Origin: JARRKU01 sp050288425
Lineage (GTDB): Bacteria; Desulfobacterota; Desulfobacteria; Desulfobacterales; Desulfosarcinaceae
Assembly (NCBI GenBank): GCA_050288425.1
Contig: JBNKDU010000124.1
Location: forward strand, 1 to 64,000
Length of the DNA stretch: 64,000 nt
Direction of reading: 5' to 3'
Shown here: positions 36,251-45,103 of the stretch, one piece after another
Position numbering within the stretch: the first letter of the stretch is position 1
Layout: each line of letters starts with the position of its first letter
Made by a program: the position numbers and the translations under genes
The notes under the pieces: model-generated
The model's input: the letters and a program-made list of their open reading frames with translations, nothing else
Told to the model about the DNA's origin: nothing
Database searches by the model: none

Positions 36251-36691
36251 ATGCTGATACACGATGATATTTTTTCGTGGGAGGGCTTCGGGGGCCTGCT
36301 CGATCTGGCCAACGGCAAGTGCCGCCTGCGGATCTACGACCTGTCCCGATCCGGAGACAGGAAAGTGATGCTGCTCAAGCCGCTGGTGGTGGTGGTTTCG
36401 GATCTGCCGGATCACGAAACCCACATGAAGAACGTGTCTGTGCGCAGCTGCAACAGCCACATCGCCACATGCGTGGCACGAACGTTCAACCTCAATCCCC
36501 AGCGCATGGTCTTCGTGGAGTACTACCCGCCATCCAGGTATGGCCGGAACGGCCAGCACCAGATTCCGGCCAAGTACGACCAAGTGGAGTTCCAGTGGTA
36601 CGAAGACAAGGCCATGCATCCCAAATGGCGGGCATTGGAACCGCCCTTGCTGGATCTGGTCGCCGGTCTGATCGATGAAGCCCCGTCATGA
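36251..36691 (+). CDS. Hypothetical protein
   Basis: A 146-residue protein with no signal peptide or membrane segment. Visible features are a repeated VVVV strand, two isolated Cys in VRSCNSHIATCVARTF, and an aromatic-rich YYPPSRYGRNG. AGGAGG six bases before the ATG at 36251 supports translation. I recognise no family. It follows the VWA gene on the same strand after about 160 bases. Confidence 0.7.
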   Translation: MLIHDDIFSWEGFGGLLDLANGKCRLRIYDLSRSGDRKVMLLKPLVVVVSDLPDHETHMKNVSVRSCNSHIATCVARTFNLNPQRMVFVEYYPPSRYGRNGQHQIPAKYDQVEFQWYEDKAMHPKWRALEPPLLDLVAGLIDEAPS

Positions 36692-36727
36692 AATGGGCCC
36701 AAAAGCCGCTGCGCCGGGTCCGTTTGA

Positions 36728-37462
36728 TCAAAACGGCAGATAGACCGTGTGAATCCGGCCGCTGCCCCTTTCCACGAGTTGCAGCCGCAGGCGTTTGGCC
36801 GACTTGGCTTCGCCGGGGAAGAAGATGATCCCGTGGGCCAATCCGTTGGGGGATATGGATTTGTTTTCCAGGGACTTGTCGCGCAGATCGCGGACGATCT
36901 CCGATCGGGCGTCCTGGGAAGACGCCGCCCCGGCGGCCCCACCCAGCACGGCGCCGCCGGCGGCGCCGATGGCGGCGCCTTCGCCGGCCGTACGGACCGC
37001 ATCCCTGCCGCTCACGATGCCTACGGCCGCGCCGATAACGGCACCGGCAGTGGCCCCCAGAAAACCGCTGTAGGCCCCTTCCTTGAAGATCTTGTTGGTC
37101 TGGGCATACTTGGTGGCACGTTCATAGGCGAATTTGTCCGTGAGGATGGGCCACAGATTGCTTTCCTGGTCCTCCAGGAAGGTCTGCGCCGGATTGATGT
37201 CCAGGGTCTCGTTGCCCTGGTTGTCGAAGGCCACCTGCACGGGCAGCATGCCGGCGCCCCGGATATCGAATCCAAAGGCTTTCTTGGCGGCGGCCGGGTC
37301 CACAAAGGCCTGGGCACCGATCTGGGTGCCGGCGACGACGATGGTGTTCTGATACGCGTCCGGCGCCTTGAAGGGCAACGGCTGGGCCTTGTAGGCCGTG
37401 CTGCATCCGTAAATAGATACCATGCTGATGGCGGTCAAAGCGATGATAGCACGTCTGAACAT
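36728..37462 (-). CDS. Lipoprotein with glycine-zipper segment
   Basis: A 244-residue predicted outer-membrane lipoprotein. The signal MFRRAIIALTAISMVSIYGC places the lipidated Cys at 20. Residues about 125-185 are an Ala/Gly-rich zipper (GATAGAVIGAAVGIVSG, AAGGAVLGGAAGAAS) of the sort that inserts in or spans membranes. The N-terminal soluble part is unfamiliar. It is convergent with the hypothetical gene at 36251. Confidence 0.8.
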   Translation of the reverse strand: MFRRAIIALTAISMVSIYGCSTAYKAQPLPFKAPDAYQNTIVVAGTQIGAQAFVDPAAAKKAFGFDIRGAGMLPVQVAFDNQGNETLDINPAQTFLEDQESNLWPILTDKFAYERATKYAQTNKIFKEGAYSGFLGATAGAVIGAAVGIVSGRDAVRTAGEGAAIGAAGGAVLGGAAGAASSQDARSEIVRDLRDKSLENKSISPNGLAHGIIFFPGEAKSAKRLRLQLVERGSGRIHTVYLPF

Positions 37463-37658
37463 GATGAATCCCCTTTGGTGTTGATGGTAAATACATAATG
37501 ACCACGGAAATGCCGGCCGGCGGTCCGATGGGTACGGACGCTGACCGACACGATCAACGGTGATGGGCTGGCCAAAGGCGAATCAGAGGTTCCAGGCTTT
37601 CGCGCAGCAAAGGGGGCGTAGGATATTCCGGCGAATCGAGATCGGAATGGGGATTGGG

Positions 37659-38024
37659 TTATTGCGCACCTACTGCAGACCAGTCGGTGTCGTCCAGGCA
37701 TTGGTTAAGGGCCATTACAGCCCGGTCGAGATTCTCCAAGGCCTGTTGCGCGCCTTCGGGCGAGCCGCATTTGCCGATTTCCTCCACTTCCAGGGCGGCG
37801 GCGGCCACGGCCTTGGCCCCGAGGTTGGCGGCGGCACCCTTGAACTGATGCGCTTCCTTGCCCAACGTCTCCAGGTCGTCGGCCTCCCAGGCCGCGCGGA
37901 TACGCTCGATGTGGTCGGGAGTGGTGCGTTGCAACTCATCCACCATCATCTTCAGGAACTCCACATCTCCCATGGTACGTCTCAAGGCTTCGGCCAGATC
38001 AAAGATCGGTTTGCTTTCGGCCAT
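37659..38024 (-). CDS. Hpt-domain phosphotransfer protein
   Basis: A 121-residue all-helical histidine phosphotransfer protein. The phospho-acceptor motif is EAHQFKGAAANLGA, preceded by a four-helix pattern. It would relay phosphate between a hybrid kinase and a response regulator; the hybrid kinase at 43377 is a possible but unproven partner. GAGGTGACG precedes the start at 38024. Confidence 0.85.
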   Translation of the reverse strand: MAESKPIFDLAEALRRTMGDVEFLKMMVDELQRTTPDHIERIRAAWEADDLETLGKEAHQFKGAAANLGAKAVAAAALEVEEIGKCGSPEGAQQALENLDRAVMALNQCLDDTDWSAVGAQ

Positions 38025-38289
38025 TGCGTCACCTCTTTTTGCTTGCATTATCGTGTATAGCACCCTAGTCAAAGCGATACCAGTGGTTTCGGTGTTCCAG
38101 GAGAAAAGTTTAGGACTTTTTGACTGCGGTTTCCTTCCGGTCGTCGGGAAATATCCCGGGGCCGCGTGACGGCAGGTGCGGCCTGCGGCGACCATTTCAA
38201 CCGTTGCGGGTCGCAGATTGATCTTGCCGTCGATTGCGGATGAAGGCATAAAGAGGACGACCACCACCCGTACCGGCAAATGGAAAGAT

Positions 38290-39066
38290 ATGCGCTTTCG
38301 ACCCTGCATCGACCTGCATAACGGCAGTGTCAAACAAATTGTCGGCGGCACCCTCGCCGATGACCGAAAGGACGTCCTGCAAACCAATTACGAATCCGAA
38401 AAGCCGGCCGATTGGTACGCCCGTCTCTATCGCCGGGACAATCTGAAGGGCGGTCATGTGATCCAATTGGGGCCGGGCAACATACAAGCCGCCAGGGCGG
38501 CGCTGGCTGCATGGCCCGGCGGGATGCAGCTTGGCGGGGGGGTCACCCTCGACAATGCCCGCGACTGGCTCGATGCCGGGGCGGCCGCGGTGATCGTCAC
38601 TTCCTGGGCATTCTTCGGCGACCGGGTCGACGAGGATCGCCTCAAGGCCCTCGCCCGGAGCATCGGACCCCGGCGGCTGGTGTTGGATCTCAGCTGCCGC
38701 CGCCGTGGCAGGGATTACTTTGTCGTTACCGATCGTTGGCAGACTTTCACCCAGGAGCGCGTCGGCCCGCGGCTGCTCGACCGGTTGTCCGGTTACTGCG
38801 CCGAATATCTGATCCACGGGGTCGACGTGGAGGGCCGTTGCCAGGGAATCGAAACCGGCCTGGTGAAGCTGCTGGGGAAGTGGGGTCGCATTCCGATCAC
38901 GTACGCGGGCGGCATTCACGCCCCCCGGGACCTCGACGCCATCGAACAGCTTGGCCGGGGCCGCATCGATTTTACCGTGGGCAGCGCCCTGGATCTTTTC
39001 GGCGGCCAAGGCTTTGCATACCGCGATCTGGCGCTGCGGTACGGCGGCGGAGGGGATGGAAAATGA
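38290..39066 (+). CDS. hisA: HisA, eukaryotic (HIS6) type ProFAR isomerase
   Basis: Predicted isomerase of the fourth step of histidine synthesis, a 258-residue TIM barrel. The sequence follows fungal/plant HIS6 rather than ordinary bacterial HisA: MRFRPCIDLHNGSVKQIVGG, KGGHVIQLGPGN, AWPGGMQLGGGV, VLDLSCRRRG, YFVVTDRWQTFT and HGVDVEGRCQGI. The N-terminal catalytic Asp is in CIDLH. GGAAAG precedes the ATG. No other his gene is in the window. Confidence 0.87.
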   Translation: MRFRPCIDLHNGSVKQIVGGTLADDRKDVLQTNYESEKPADWYARLYRRDNLKGGHVIQLGPGNIQAARAALAAWPGGMQLGGGVTLDNARDWLDAGAAAVIVTSWAFFGDRVDEDRLKALARSIGPRRLVLDLSCRRRGRDYFVVTDRWQTFTQERVGPRLLDRLSGYCAEYLIHGVDVEGRCQGIETGLVKLLGKWGRIPITYAGGIHAPRDLDAIEQLGRGRIDFTVGSALDLFGGQGFAYRDLALRYGGGGDGK

Positions 39067-39378
39067 ATGGCATTCATTTCATTCCGGCCGTCTATAAGTT
39101 TCGGCGGACATGATTTTTTGGTTGCGCTGCAGCTATGGTTAGTATACAAACAAAAAGAAGGACGATCCACAATTCCTTGAAAAACTGCCGGGCTCGGCAT
39201 GCCGACTCCCACCGAGCCATGACGGATTCGAGACCATCGATGCGCAGTCGGCATGGAATGGATCCTGGGTTTGGAAGCCATCCATTATTGGCAATGAATA
39301 AACGTTGGGGGGCGGGCCGGCCGCCGCTTCGGCTGCATCCGGCGCGATTTTGATTTACCATGATGGGAAGGAGTCACT
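39067..39378 (+). promoter_or_regulatory. Structured leader upstream of the FadL-family gene
   Basis: No gene is seen in these 312 bases. A hairpin AAATGAAT-GGC-ATTCATTT (39061-39079) overlaps the hisA stop. Further on, GGCTCGG (39191-39197) can pair with CCGAGCC (39212-39218), while its loop CATGCCGACT (39198-39207) is exactly complementary to AGTCGGCATG (39246-39255), giving rival stems or a pseudoknot. A third stem AATGGAT/ATCCATT lies near 39257-39287. A weak promoter TTGGTT-N16-TAGTAT lies near 39118-39145. Confidence 0.45.
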
Positions 39379-40710
39379 ATGAAAAAGTCTCTTGTAGCGC
39401 TGGGGGTCTGGATCCTGCTGTGTGCCACGGTATCGCCGCTTTCCGCGGGCGGTATCATCAACAAATCCAACCTGTCGGCCGATTATTTCCGGTCACTGAC
39501 CCGGCATGCTTCCACCGATGCAGCCGACATCATCCCCTTCAACCCGGCCGGGGTGATGAAGATGGAGAACGGCATCTATACCAAGCTGGACATCCTGTAT
39601 ATCAACAAGGACTATGGCAATAACGTACCCAGCTCTTTCGGTGTTCCCGGCGGCTTCGGCGATCTTAGCTCCGACGAGCCGTCCATCGTACCGGGATTCT
39701 TTGCCGTCTACAAAGAGGACAAATGGGCCGGTTTCTTCGCCGTAACCGTTCCCGGCGGTGGCGGCAAGGTGGACTTCTCCGACGGCGATGCGCGAACCGC
39801 CCTCCTGGGTGGCGGCGTCCTGGCCCAGGCCAACCAGGCAGGATTCGGCGTCATTTATACCGGCATCGGCAGCATGTCCCTGGAAGCCGACAGCTATGCC
39901 ATCGGCTATACCCTGGGCGGCGCCTACGAGATCAATGACATGTTTTCAGTGGCCGGCGGTATCCGTTATATCACGGCGAAACAGAAATTCGACGGTCAGG
40001 TGACGCCCATAAAAAACAGTGCCAACCCGGCATCGGCGTCACCGCTCTTCCGGGACCAGTTCAAGGTCGAGCTCACCCGCGATGCCACCGGCCTGGGGTA
40101 TTTCCTCGGGTTGAATGTGACGCCCAACGAGAAGCTCAACCTGGGATTCTTATATCAATCCAATACCGATCTCGATTACGACTCCGATGTCTCGCGGGAC
40201 GATATCGGCGTCACCCCGCTGATCGGATGGGCCGACGGCACCAAGGAGCGGGAAGACCTGCCGGGAATATTGGCGCTGGGGGTATCGTACATGCTGACGC
40301 CCAAGCTCCGCGGCGAAATTGATTATACCCGCTATCTGGAAAGCGCCGCCGATCTCGAGAATGCCCGTTTCAACGAGCCTGGGGAAGTCGGCGACAGCTG
40401 GGAAGTGGGCCTCAGCCTGACCTACACGTTCAATCCCCAGTGGCGTGCCAGCATCGGCTATCTGCATACGGATATCGTCGGAATCGAACCGGATCAGATG
40501 CTGGTGGAATCCCCGGAACTGGACGCCAGTACCATCGGCCTCGGTGGCGTGTACAGCCCCACGGATCGATGGGACATCACTTTCAGTTACACCAACGTGA
40601 CCTACGACTCGGTGAAAACCAAAGATCAGACCTTCAACCGCGCCCCATCGGGAACGGAACTCGAAAAAGCGGTCACCGCCTTCTCGGTGGGTTTTCAATA
40701 CCGCTTCTGA
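39379..40710 (+). CDS. FadL/TodX-family outer membrane transport protein
   Basis: A 443-residue outer-membrane beta-barrel for hydrophobic compounds such as long-chain fatty acids. The signal peptide ends about MSPLSAGG (residue 24); the mature N terminus has ASTDAADIIPFNPAGVMKM, the NPA motif of the FadL hatch. Alternating amphipathic strands run to the terminal aromatic SVGFQYRF. GGAAGGAG precedes the ATG. A strong terminator follows at 40736. Confidence 0.9.
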   Translation: MKKSLVALGVWILLCATVSPLSAGGIINKSNLSADYFRSLTRHASTDAADIIPFNPAGVMKMENGIYTKLDILYINKDYGNNVPSSFGVPGGFGDLSSDEPSIVPGFFAVYKEDKWAGFFAVTVPGGGGKVDFSDGDARTALLGGGVLAQANQAGFGVIYTGIGSMSLEADSYAIGYTLGGAYEINDMFSVAGGIRYITAKQKFDGQVTPIKNSANPASASPLFRDQFKVELTRDATGLGYFLGLNVTPNEKLNLGFLYQSNTDLDYDSDVSRDDIGVTPLIGWADGTKEREDLPGILALGVSYMLTPKLRGEIDYTRYLESAADLENARFNEPGEVGDSWEVGLSLTYTFNPQWRASIGYLHTDIVGIEPDQMLVESPELDASTIGLGGVYSPTDRWDITFSYTNVTYDSVKTKDQTFNRAPSGTELEKAVTAFSVGFQYRF

Positions 40711-40735
40711 TGGCGGACCCGGTTCACGATTCGCA

Positions 40736-40764
40736 CCCCTGGGAGATTTCCCAGGGGTTTTTTT
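40736..40764 (+). terminator. Rho-independent terminator after the FadL-family gene
   Basis: CCCCTGGGA (40736-40744) pairs with TCCCAGGGG (40749-40757) around a GATT loop, followed by seven T residues (40758-40764). Confidence 0.95.
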
Positions 40765-40880
40765 CATCCGCTCCATGCCGTCAACAAGACGGGATGGATA
40801 TCGCGATGTTGCAAACTCGCTTCCAAACGTTTATCCTGCACTCCATCAGGAGAACATTCAACCTATTTTGGGAGGGCCAT

Positions 40881-41561
40881 ATGGACCGAACGCGTAAGAT
40901 GTTTCGATTCCCGGCATTGCTCATCGCCATCGTATTTACGGCAGCCGCATGCAGCACCGTGAACCCGTATACCGAAGAGAAGCAGACCAGCAAGCTGGCC
41001 ATCGGCGCCGGCATCGGCGCGGCCAGCGGCGCCGTTATCGGGCTGCTGACTTCCGACAGCAAGGACCGGCGCAGGAACGTACTCATCGGCGCCGGATTGG
41101 GTGCCGTGGCCGGCGGCGGCATCGGCTATTACATGGATGTGCAGGAAGCCAAGCTGCGCCAGCGGCTGCGCGGCTCCGGCGTCAGCGTCACCCGGGTGGG
41201 CAATCAGATCGAGCTCAACATGCCGGGCAATGTGACTTTCGACACCGGCTCACCGAATATCAATGCCGGCTTTTACGATGTACTCAATTCGGTGGTCATC
41301 GTCTTGAAGGAGTATGAAAAGACCAGCGTGGACGTCATCGGCCATACCGACAGCGTGGGCTCCGCAACCTATAACCAGCGCCTGTCCGAAGAGCGCGCCC
41401 GCAGCGTGGCGGAATACCTTTCCGGCCAGGGCATCCTGCCCGCACGCCTGCTGGTTGCCGGCATGGGCGAGTCCCAGCCCGTCGCTTCCAATGCCACCCC
41501 CGAAGGCAGGGCCCAGAACCGCAGGGTGACCATCCAGATCTCGCCCGTCGTGGCCCAATAA
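40881..41561 (+). CDS. OmpA-family lipoprotein
   Basis: A 226-residue envelope protein with lipoprotein signal MDRTRKMFRFPALLIAIVFT and lipidated Cys24 in AAACS. Residues about 40-90 are glycine-zipper segments (IGAGIGAASGAVIGLL, GAGLGAVAGGGIGYYMD). The C-terminal 120 residues are an OmpA peptidoglycan-binding domain (GHTDSVGSATYNQRLSEERA, NRRVTIQI). GGGAGGG precedes the ATG at 40881. Likely ties outer membrane to cell wall (YiaD-like). Confidence 0.9.
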   Translation: MDRTRKMFRFPALLIAIVFTAAACSTVNPYTEEKQTSKLAIGAGIGAASGAVIGLLTSDSKDRRRNVLIGAGLGAVAGGGIGYYMDVQEAKLRQRLRGSGVSVTRVGNQIELNMPGNVTFDTGSPNINAGFYDVLNSVVIVLKEYEKTSVDVIGHTDSVGSATYNQRLSEERARSVAEYLSGQGILPARLLVAGMGESQPVASNATPEGRAQNRRVTIQISPVVAQ

Positions 41562-41586
41562 CCGCTTGCGAAGATCGCCAGGCCGT

Positions 41587-41613
41587 GCGCAGGTTCCGAT
41601 GGGGAACCTGCGC
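41587..41613 (+). terminator. Hairpin after the OmpA-family gene, possible terminator
   Basis: GCGCAGGTTCC (41587-41597) pairs with GGAACCTGCGC (41603-41613), 11 bp, loop 5. Only a weak T-containing stretch (GGTTTGTCG) follows, so termination may be partial or Rho-dependent. Confidence 0.5.
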
Positions 41614-41716
41614 GCGGTTTGTCGTTCGCAAGGGACTTGTGCCCCGACGCGGCTGTGTCATGGCTTCACCTGTCCTGCGGCCGGTGAACACCACCCTGCA
41701 ACCAAAGGAGTCTCCC

Positions 41717-41938
41717 ATGGAGCGATTCGACGTTACCCTGTTCGAACCATTCCCATTTCAGGTGGGACAGAAGATCCGCATCGAAGGCGGCAAGCGCCGC
41801 GGCGACTGGGAGGTGGCGGCGGTGAGCGACGCGAAAGTGACCCTGCGCTGCCCCATCTCCAAGCGTGAATTCGAGTGGGCCCGCTTCTGCTATCGGGTCA
41901 AGGAACTCAAAAATGCCCCCTGGCCCCAACCCGATTAG
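41717..41938 (+). CDS. Small hypothetical protein
   Basis: A 73-residue protein starting MERFDVTLFEPFPFQVGQKI. It contains a beta-rich pattern with KIRIEGGKRRGDWEVAAVSD, reminiscent of a small SH3- or KOW-like barrel, but I recognise no family. AAAGGAG before the ATG at 41717 supports it. It lies 60 bases before pncB on the same strand. Confidence 0.65.
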   Translation: MERFDVTLFEPFPFQVGQKIRIEGGKRRGDWEVAAVSDAKVTLRCPISKREFEWARFCYRVKELKNAPWPQPD

Positions 41939-41999
41939 GGCTTCCTCCAAGCAGGTTCCCCCGGGCACCCCTGGAAACTCTCTACGGAATTCGTTTCCA

Positions 42000-43361
42000 A
42001 TGAACGATTCATGTTTGACCAGTCCGTTGTTGACCGATCTGTATGAATTGACCATGGCCGCCGCCTACCTGGACCAGGAGATGGATGCCACGGCCACCTT
42101 TTCGCTGTTTTTACGGCCCCAACCCCGGCGGGGCTACTTCGTGGCCGCCGGCGTCGACCCGGCGATGGAGTGGCTCTCGCAACTGGCCTTCGACCCGCAA
42201 GAAATAGAATATCTGCGGTCCACGAGCCTCTTCAAATCCCATTTCCTGGATTATCTGCAGACCCTGCGCTTTACCGGTTCGGTGCGCGCTCTGCCCGAAG
42301 GCACCATTTTTTTTCCCGATGAGCCCATCCTGGAGGTGACGGCGCCCCTGATTCAGGCCCAGTTGGTGGAGACCTATCTGATCAACACCATCGGGATCCA
42401 CAGCCTGATCGCCACCAAGGCGGCCCGTTGCGTCCATGCCGCCCGGGGCCGCGGGCTCATCGACTTCGCCCTGCGCCGCACCCAGGGTGCGGATGCCGGG
42501 ATGGCCGCGGCCCGCAGCTCCTATCTGGCAGGATTCGATGCCACCAGCAACGTCCTGGCCGGCCGTCGGTATGGGATTCCGGTGGCCGGGACCATGGCCC
42601 ACTCTTTCGTACAGAGCTTCCCCAGTGAAGCGGCGGCGTTTCATGCCTATGCGCAGACCTTCCCACGGGGGGCCATATTTTTAATCGACACCTACGATAC
42701 CCTGTCCGGTGCGCATGAGGCCGCCGCCGTGGCCCAGGCCATGGCTCAAGAGGGGCGGCAATTGGTGGGCGTTCGTCTGGACAGTGGAGACTGCACCTCC
42801 CTGAGCCATGAGGTGCGCCGCATTTTGGACGGCGCCGGTTTGGCCGAGGTCAAGATCTTCGCCAGCGGAGGGTACGACGAATATGGCATCGCCGATGCAC
42901 TCGCCCGGAACGCGGCCATCGACGCCTTCGGCGTTGGCACCCGGATGGGGGTCTCGGCGGATCAGCCGTTTCTCGACCTGGCTTACAAACTCGTGCGCTA
43001 CGACGGCAAGGACGTGCGCAAGCTCTCCACCTCAAAGCAGAGCATGGGCGGCGCCAAGCAGGTCTTCCGCCGCACCGGTGCCGATGGCACTTTTGCCGGC
43101 GATGTCATCGCCACTACCGATGATGTCGTTGCCAATGCACGTCCGCTGATGATATCGGTGATGCAACAGGGAAAGAATACCGGCATCCGACCCGGTCTTG
43201 CCGATATCCGCGATTACTTTCGCCGACAATGGGCATCACTGCCGGAGACCACCAAGGATCTGTACTACCCCGCGCCCTATCCGGTTGCGGTGAGCCCGAA
43301 TCTGACAGCCCTGCAGCGGCGGATCGACGCCCAGCTGGCCATGGGACCGCCGGACGCGTGA
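42000..43361 (+). CDS. pncB: Nicotinate phosphoribosyltransferase
   Basis: NAD salvage enzyme joining nicotinate and PRPP. The 453-residue protein shows LLTDLYELTMAAAYLD near the N terminus, DFALRRTQGADAGMAAARSSYLAGF, GTMAHSFVQSF, VGVRLDSGD and GVGTRMGVS, the standard motif series of the family. The ATG at 42000 gives the conserved N terminus; the frame is open upstream over the small hypothetical gene in another frame. Confidence 0.94.
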   Translation: MNDSCLTSPLLTDLYELTMAAAYLDQEMDATATFSLFLRPQPRRGYFVAAGVDPAMEWLSQLAFDPQEIEYLRSTSLFKSHFLDYLQTLRFTGSVRALPEGTIFFPDEPILEVTAPLIQAQLVETYLINTIGIHSLIATKAARCVHAARGRGLIDFALRRTQGADAGMAAARSSYLAGFDATSNVLAGRRYGIPVAGTMAHSFVQSFPSEAAAFHAYAQTFPRGAIFLIDTYDTLSGAHEAAAVAQAMAQEGRQLVGVRLDSGDCTSLSHEVRRILDGAGLAEVKIFASGGYDEYGIADALARNAAIDAFGVGTRMGVSADQPFLDLAYKLVRYDGKDVRKLSTSKQSMGGAKQVFRRTGADGTFAGDVIATTDDVVANARPLMISVMQQGKNTGIRPGLADIRDYFRRQWASLPETTKDLYYPAPYPVAVSPNLTALQRRIDAQLAMGPPDA

Positions 43362-43376
43362 TGGCGGCGGCAGGTC

Positions 43377-45011
43377 ATGAAAACCAGAGAATCTCGCTTG
43401 CATCCATTAGAAATCCAAATCGCCAAGCTGAAAGCCACCCATTCCCGGATGGTGGATGAACTGTCCCGGTTGCATGGGGAAATTCATCTCCTGCGCAAAC
43501 AGGAGGCGCTGTTCAGCGCGTTGGTGGAACAGGCCCCGGATGCGCTGTTCGCCCACGATTTGGATGGCCGGTTTGTCTTCGTCAATGATGTGGCCTGTCA
43601 ATCCTTGGGCTATGCCCGCGACGAATTGCTGGCAATGACCATGCAGCAGGTGGAGCAAGGCTGGGATACCCGGAAGATCGAGGCCATTTTCGAGGAAGTC
43701 GCCACGGGCAAGACGGTGCATACCGAAGGCAAGTTAAGACGCAAGGACGGCACCCACATGCCCGTTGAAATCCGCATCGGTTTGTTCGATGTGATGGGCA
43801 GCCGGCTGATCTATGGCATCGCCCGGGATCTGTCGGAACGCCTGATGTACGAGGAGCGGCTGCGCCAGGCCCACAAAATGGAAGCCGTGGGCACCCTGGC
43901 CGGCGGCATCGCCCACGATTTCAACAACATTCTGGGCATCGTGCTGGGCTGCGCCGAGCTGGCCGCCGACCCCCTGGGCGAAGACCATCCTGCCCATGAA
44001 TATCTGCAGGAGATCCGGCTGGCCGTACGCCGGGCCAAGGAGGTGGTCTGGCAGCTGCTCAGCTTCAGCCAGAAATCGGACGAAGGCCAGAAGCCGATGA
44101 ACATCGCGCCGCTGATCAAGCAGAGCCTCAAGCTGCTGCGTTCCACTATTCCCGCCAACATCGAATTCCAGTGGGTCATCGACGAGGAATGCGGACGCAT
44201 CATGGCCAATCCCACCCAGATTCACCAGGTGATGATCAATCTGTTTGCCAACGCTGCGCACGCCACGCGGGAAGGCGGCCGCATCGAAGTACTGCTCAGA
44301 AACGCGATCTTCGAGGAGGCCGGGGATCTTCGGGGCGATCGGCCGGCAGCGGCAAAATGTCTCCGGCTTCGCGTGAAGGACAATGGATGCGGGATCGCCC
44401 CGGATCTCCTGGCGCGTATTTTTGAACCCTATTTCACCACCAAGGATGTGGGCAAGGGCTCGGGGATGGGGCTGGCCGTGGTACACGGAATCGTCCAGCG
44501 CCATGGCGGTTTGATCCGGGTGACCAGCACTCCCGGTCGGGGTACGGCCTTCGACCTCTTCTTTCCCGCCGTGGACACACCCGATCCCGAACCGGGGGCG
44601 GATGGCGGCCCTGCGGCGAACTTGCCCGGCGGAAACGAAACCATTCTCGTGGTGGATGACGAAACGGCGATTCACCGCGGCCAACGATCGATTCTGGAGA
44701 GCCTGGGCTACCAGGTGGAGGATTTCGGCACCCCCATGGAAGCCCTGGAGCGCCTGCGGGCCCAACCGCACCGTTTCGACCTGTTGATTACCGATATGGC
44801 CATGCCCAGGCTCACCGGGGATACCTTGATCGAAAGATGTCGCGAGATCCGACCGGACCTGCCGGCGATCCTGTGTACCGGTTTCAGCGAGCGCATCGAC
44901 GGCCGGACCTCCCAGGAATTAGGCGTATCCACGGTTCTGCTCAAACCGGTGGATGGCAGGACCCTGGCCATGGCGGTGCGCCAGGCCCTCGAGGAAAGAT
45001 CATCGGCCTGA
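43377..45011 (+). CDS. PAS hybrid sensor histidine kinase with receiver domain
   Basis: A 544-residue soluble kinase with no membrane segments. Order: coiled coil (about 10-45), PAS domain (about 45-165, APDALFAHDLDGRFVFVN), dimerisation/phospho-acceptor domain with His180 in GGIAHDFNNILG, ATPase domain (NLFANAAHAT, DNGCGIAPDLL, GSGMGLAVVHGI), and a C-terminal receiver with phospho-acceptor Asp473 (LLITDMAMP). No output regulator is adjacent. It starts 15 bases after pncB. Confidence 0.92.
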   Translation: MKTRESRLHPLEIQIAKLKATHSRMVDELSRLHGEIHLLRKQEALFSALVEQAPDALFAHDLDGRFVFVNDVACQSLGYARDELLAMTMQQVEQGWDTRKIEAIFEEVATGKTVHTEGKLRRKDGTHMPVEIRIGLFDVMGSRLIYGIARDLSERLMYEERLRQAHKMEAVGTLAGGIAHDFNNILGIVLGCAELAADPLGEDHPAHEYLQEIRLAVRRAKEVVWQLLSFSQKSDEGQKPMNIAPLIKQSLKLLRSTIPANIEFQWVIDEECGRIMANPTQIHQVMINLFANAAHATREGGRIEVLLRNAIFEEAGDLRGDRPAAAKCLRLRVKDNGCGIAPDLLARIFEPYFTTKDVGKGSGMGLAVVHGIVQRHGGLIRVTSTPGRGTAFDLFFPAVDTPDPEPGADGGPAANLPGGNETILVVDDETAIHRGQRSILESLGYQVEDFGTPMEALERLRAQPHRFDLLITDMAMPRLTGDTLIERCREIRPDLPAILCTGFSERIDGRTSQELGVSTVLLKPVDGRTLAMAVRQALEERSSA

Positions 45012-45103
45012 TTTTACCTTTGGATGGTGAATTCCATGCCGGCACCATGACGACTTCTATATAGAATCCACTTGGGAGATGTCCCCTGTCACGAGGAGTT
45101 GAA

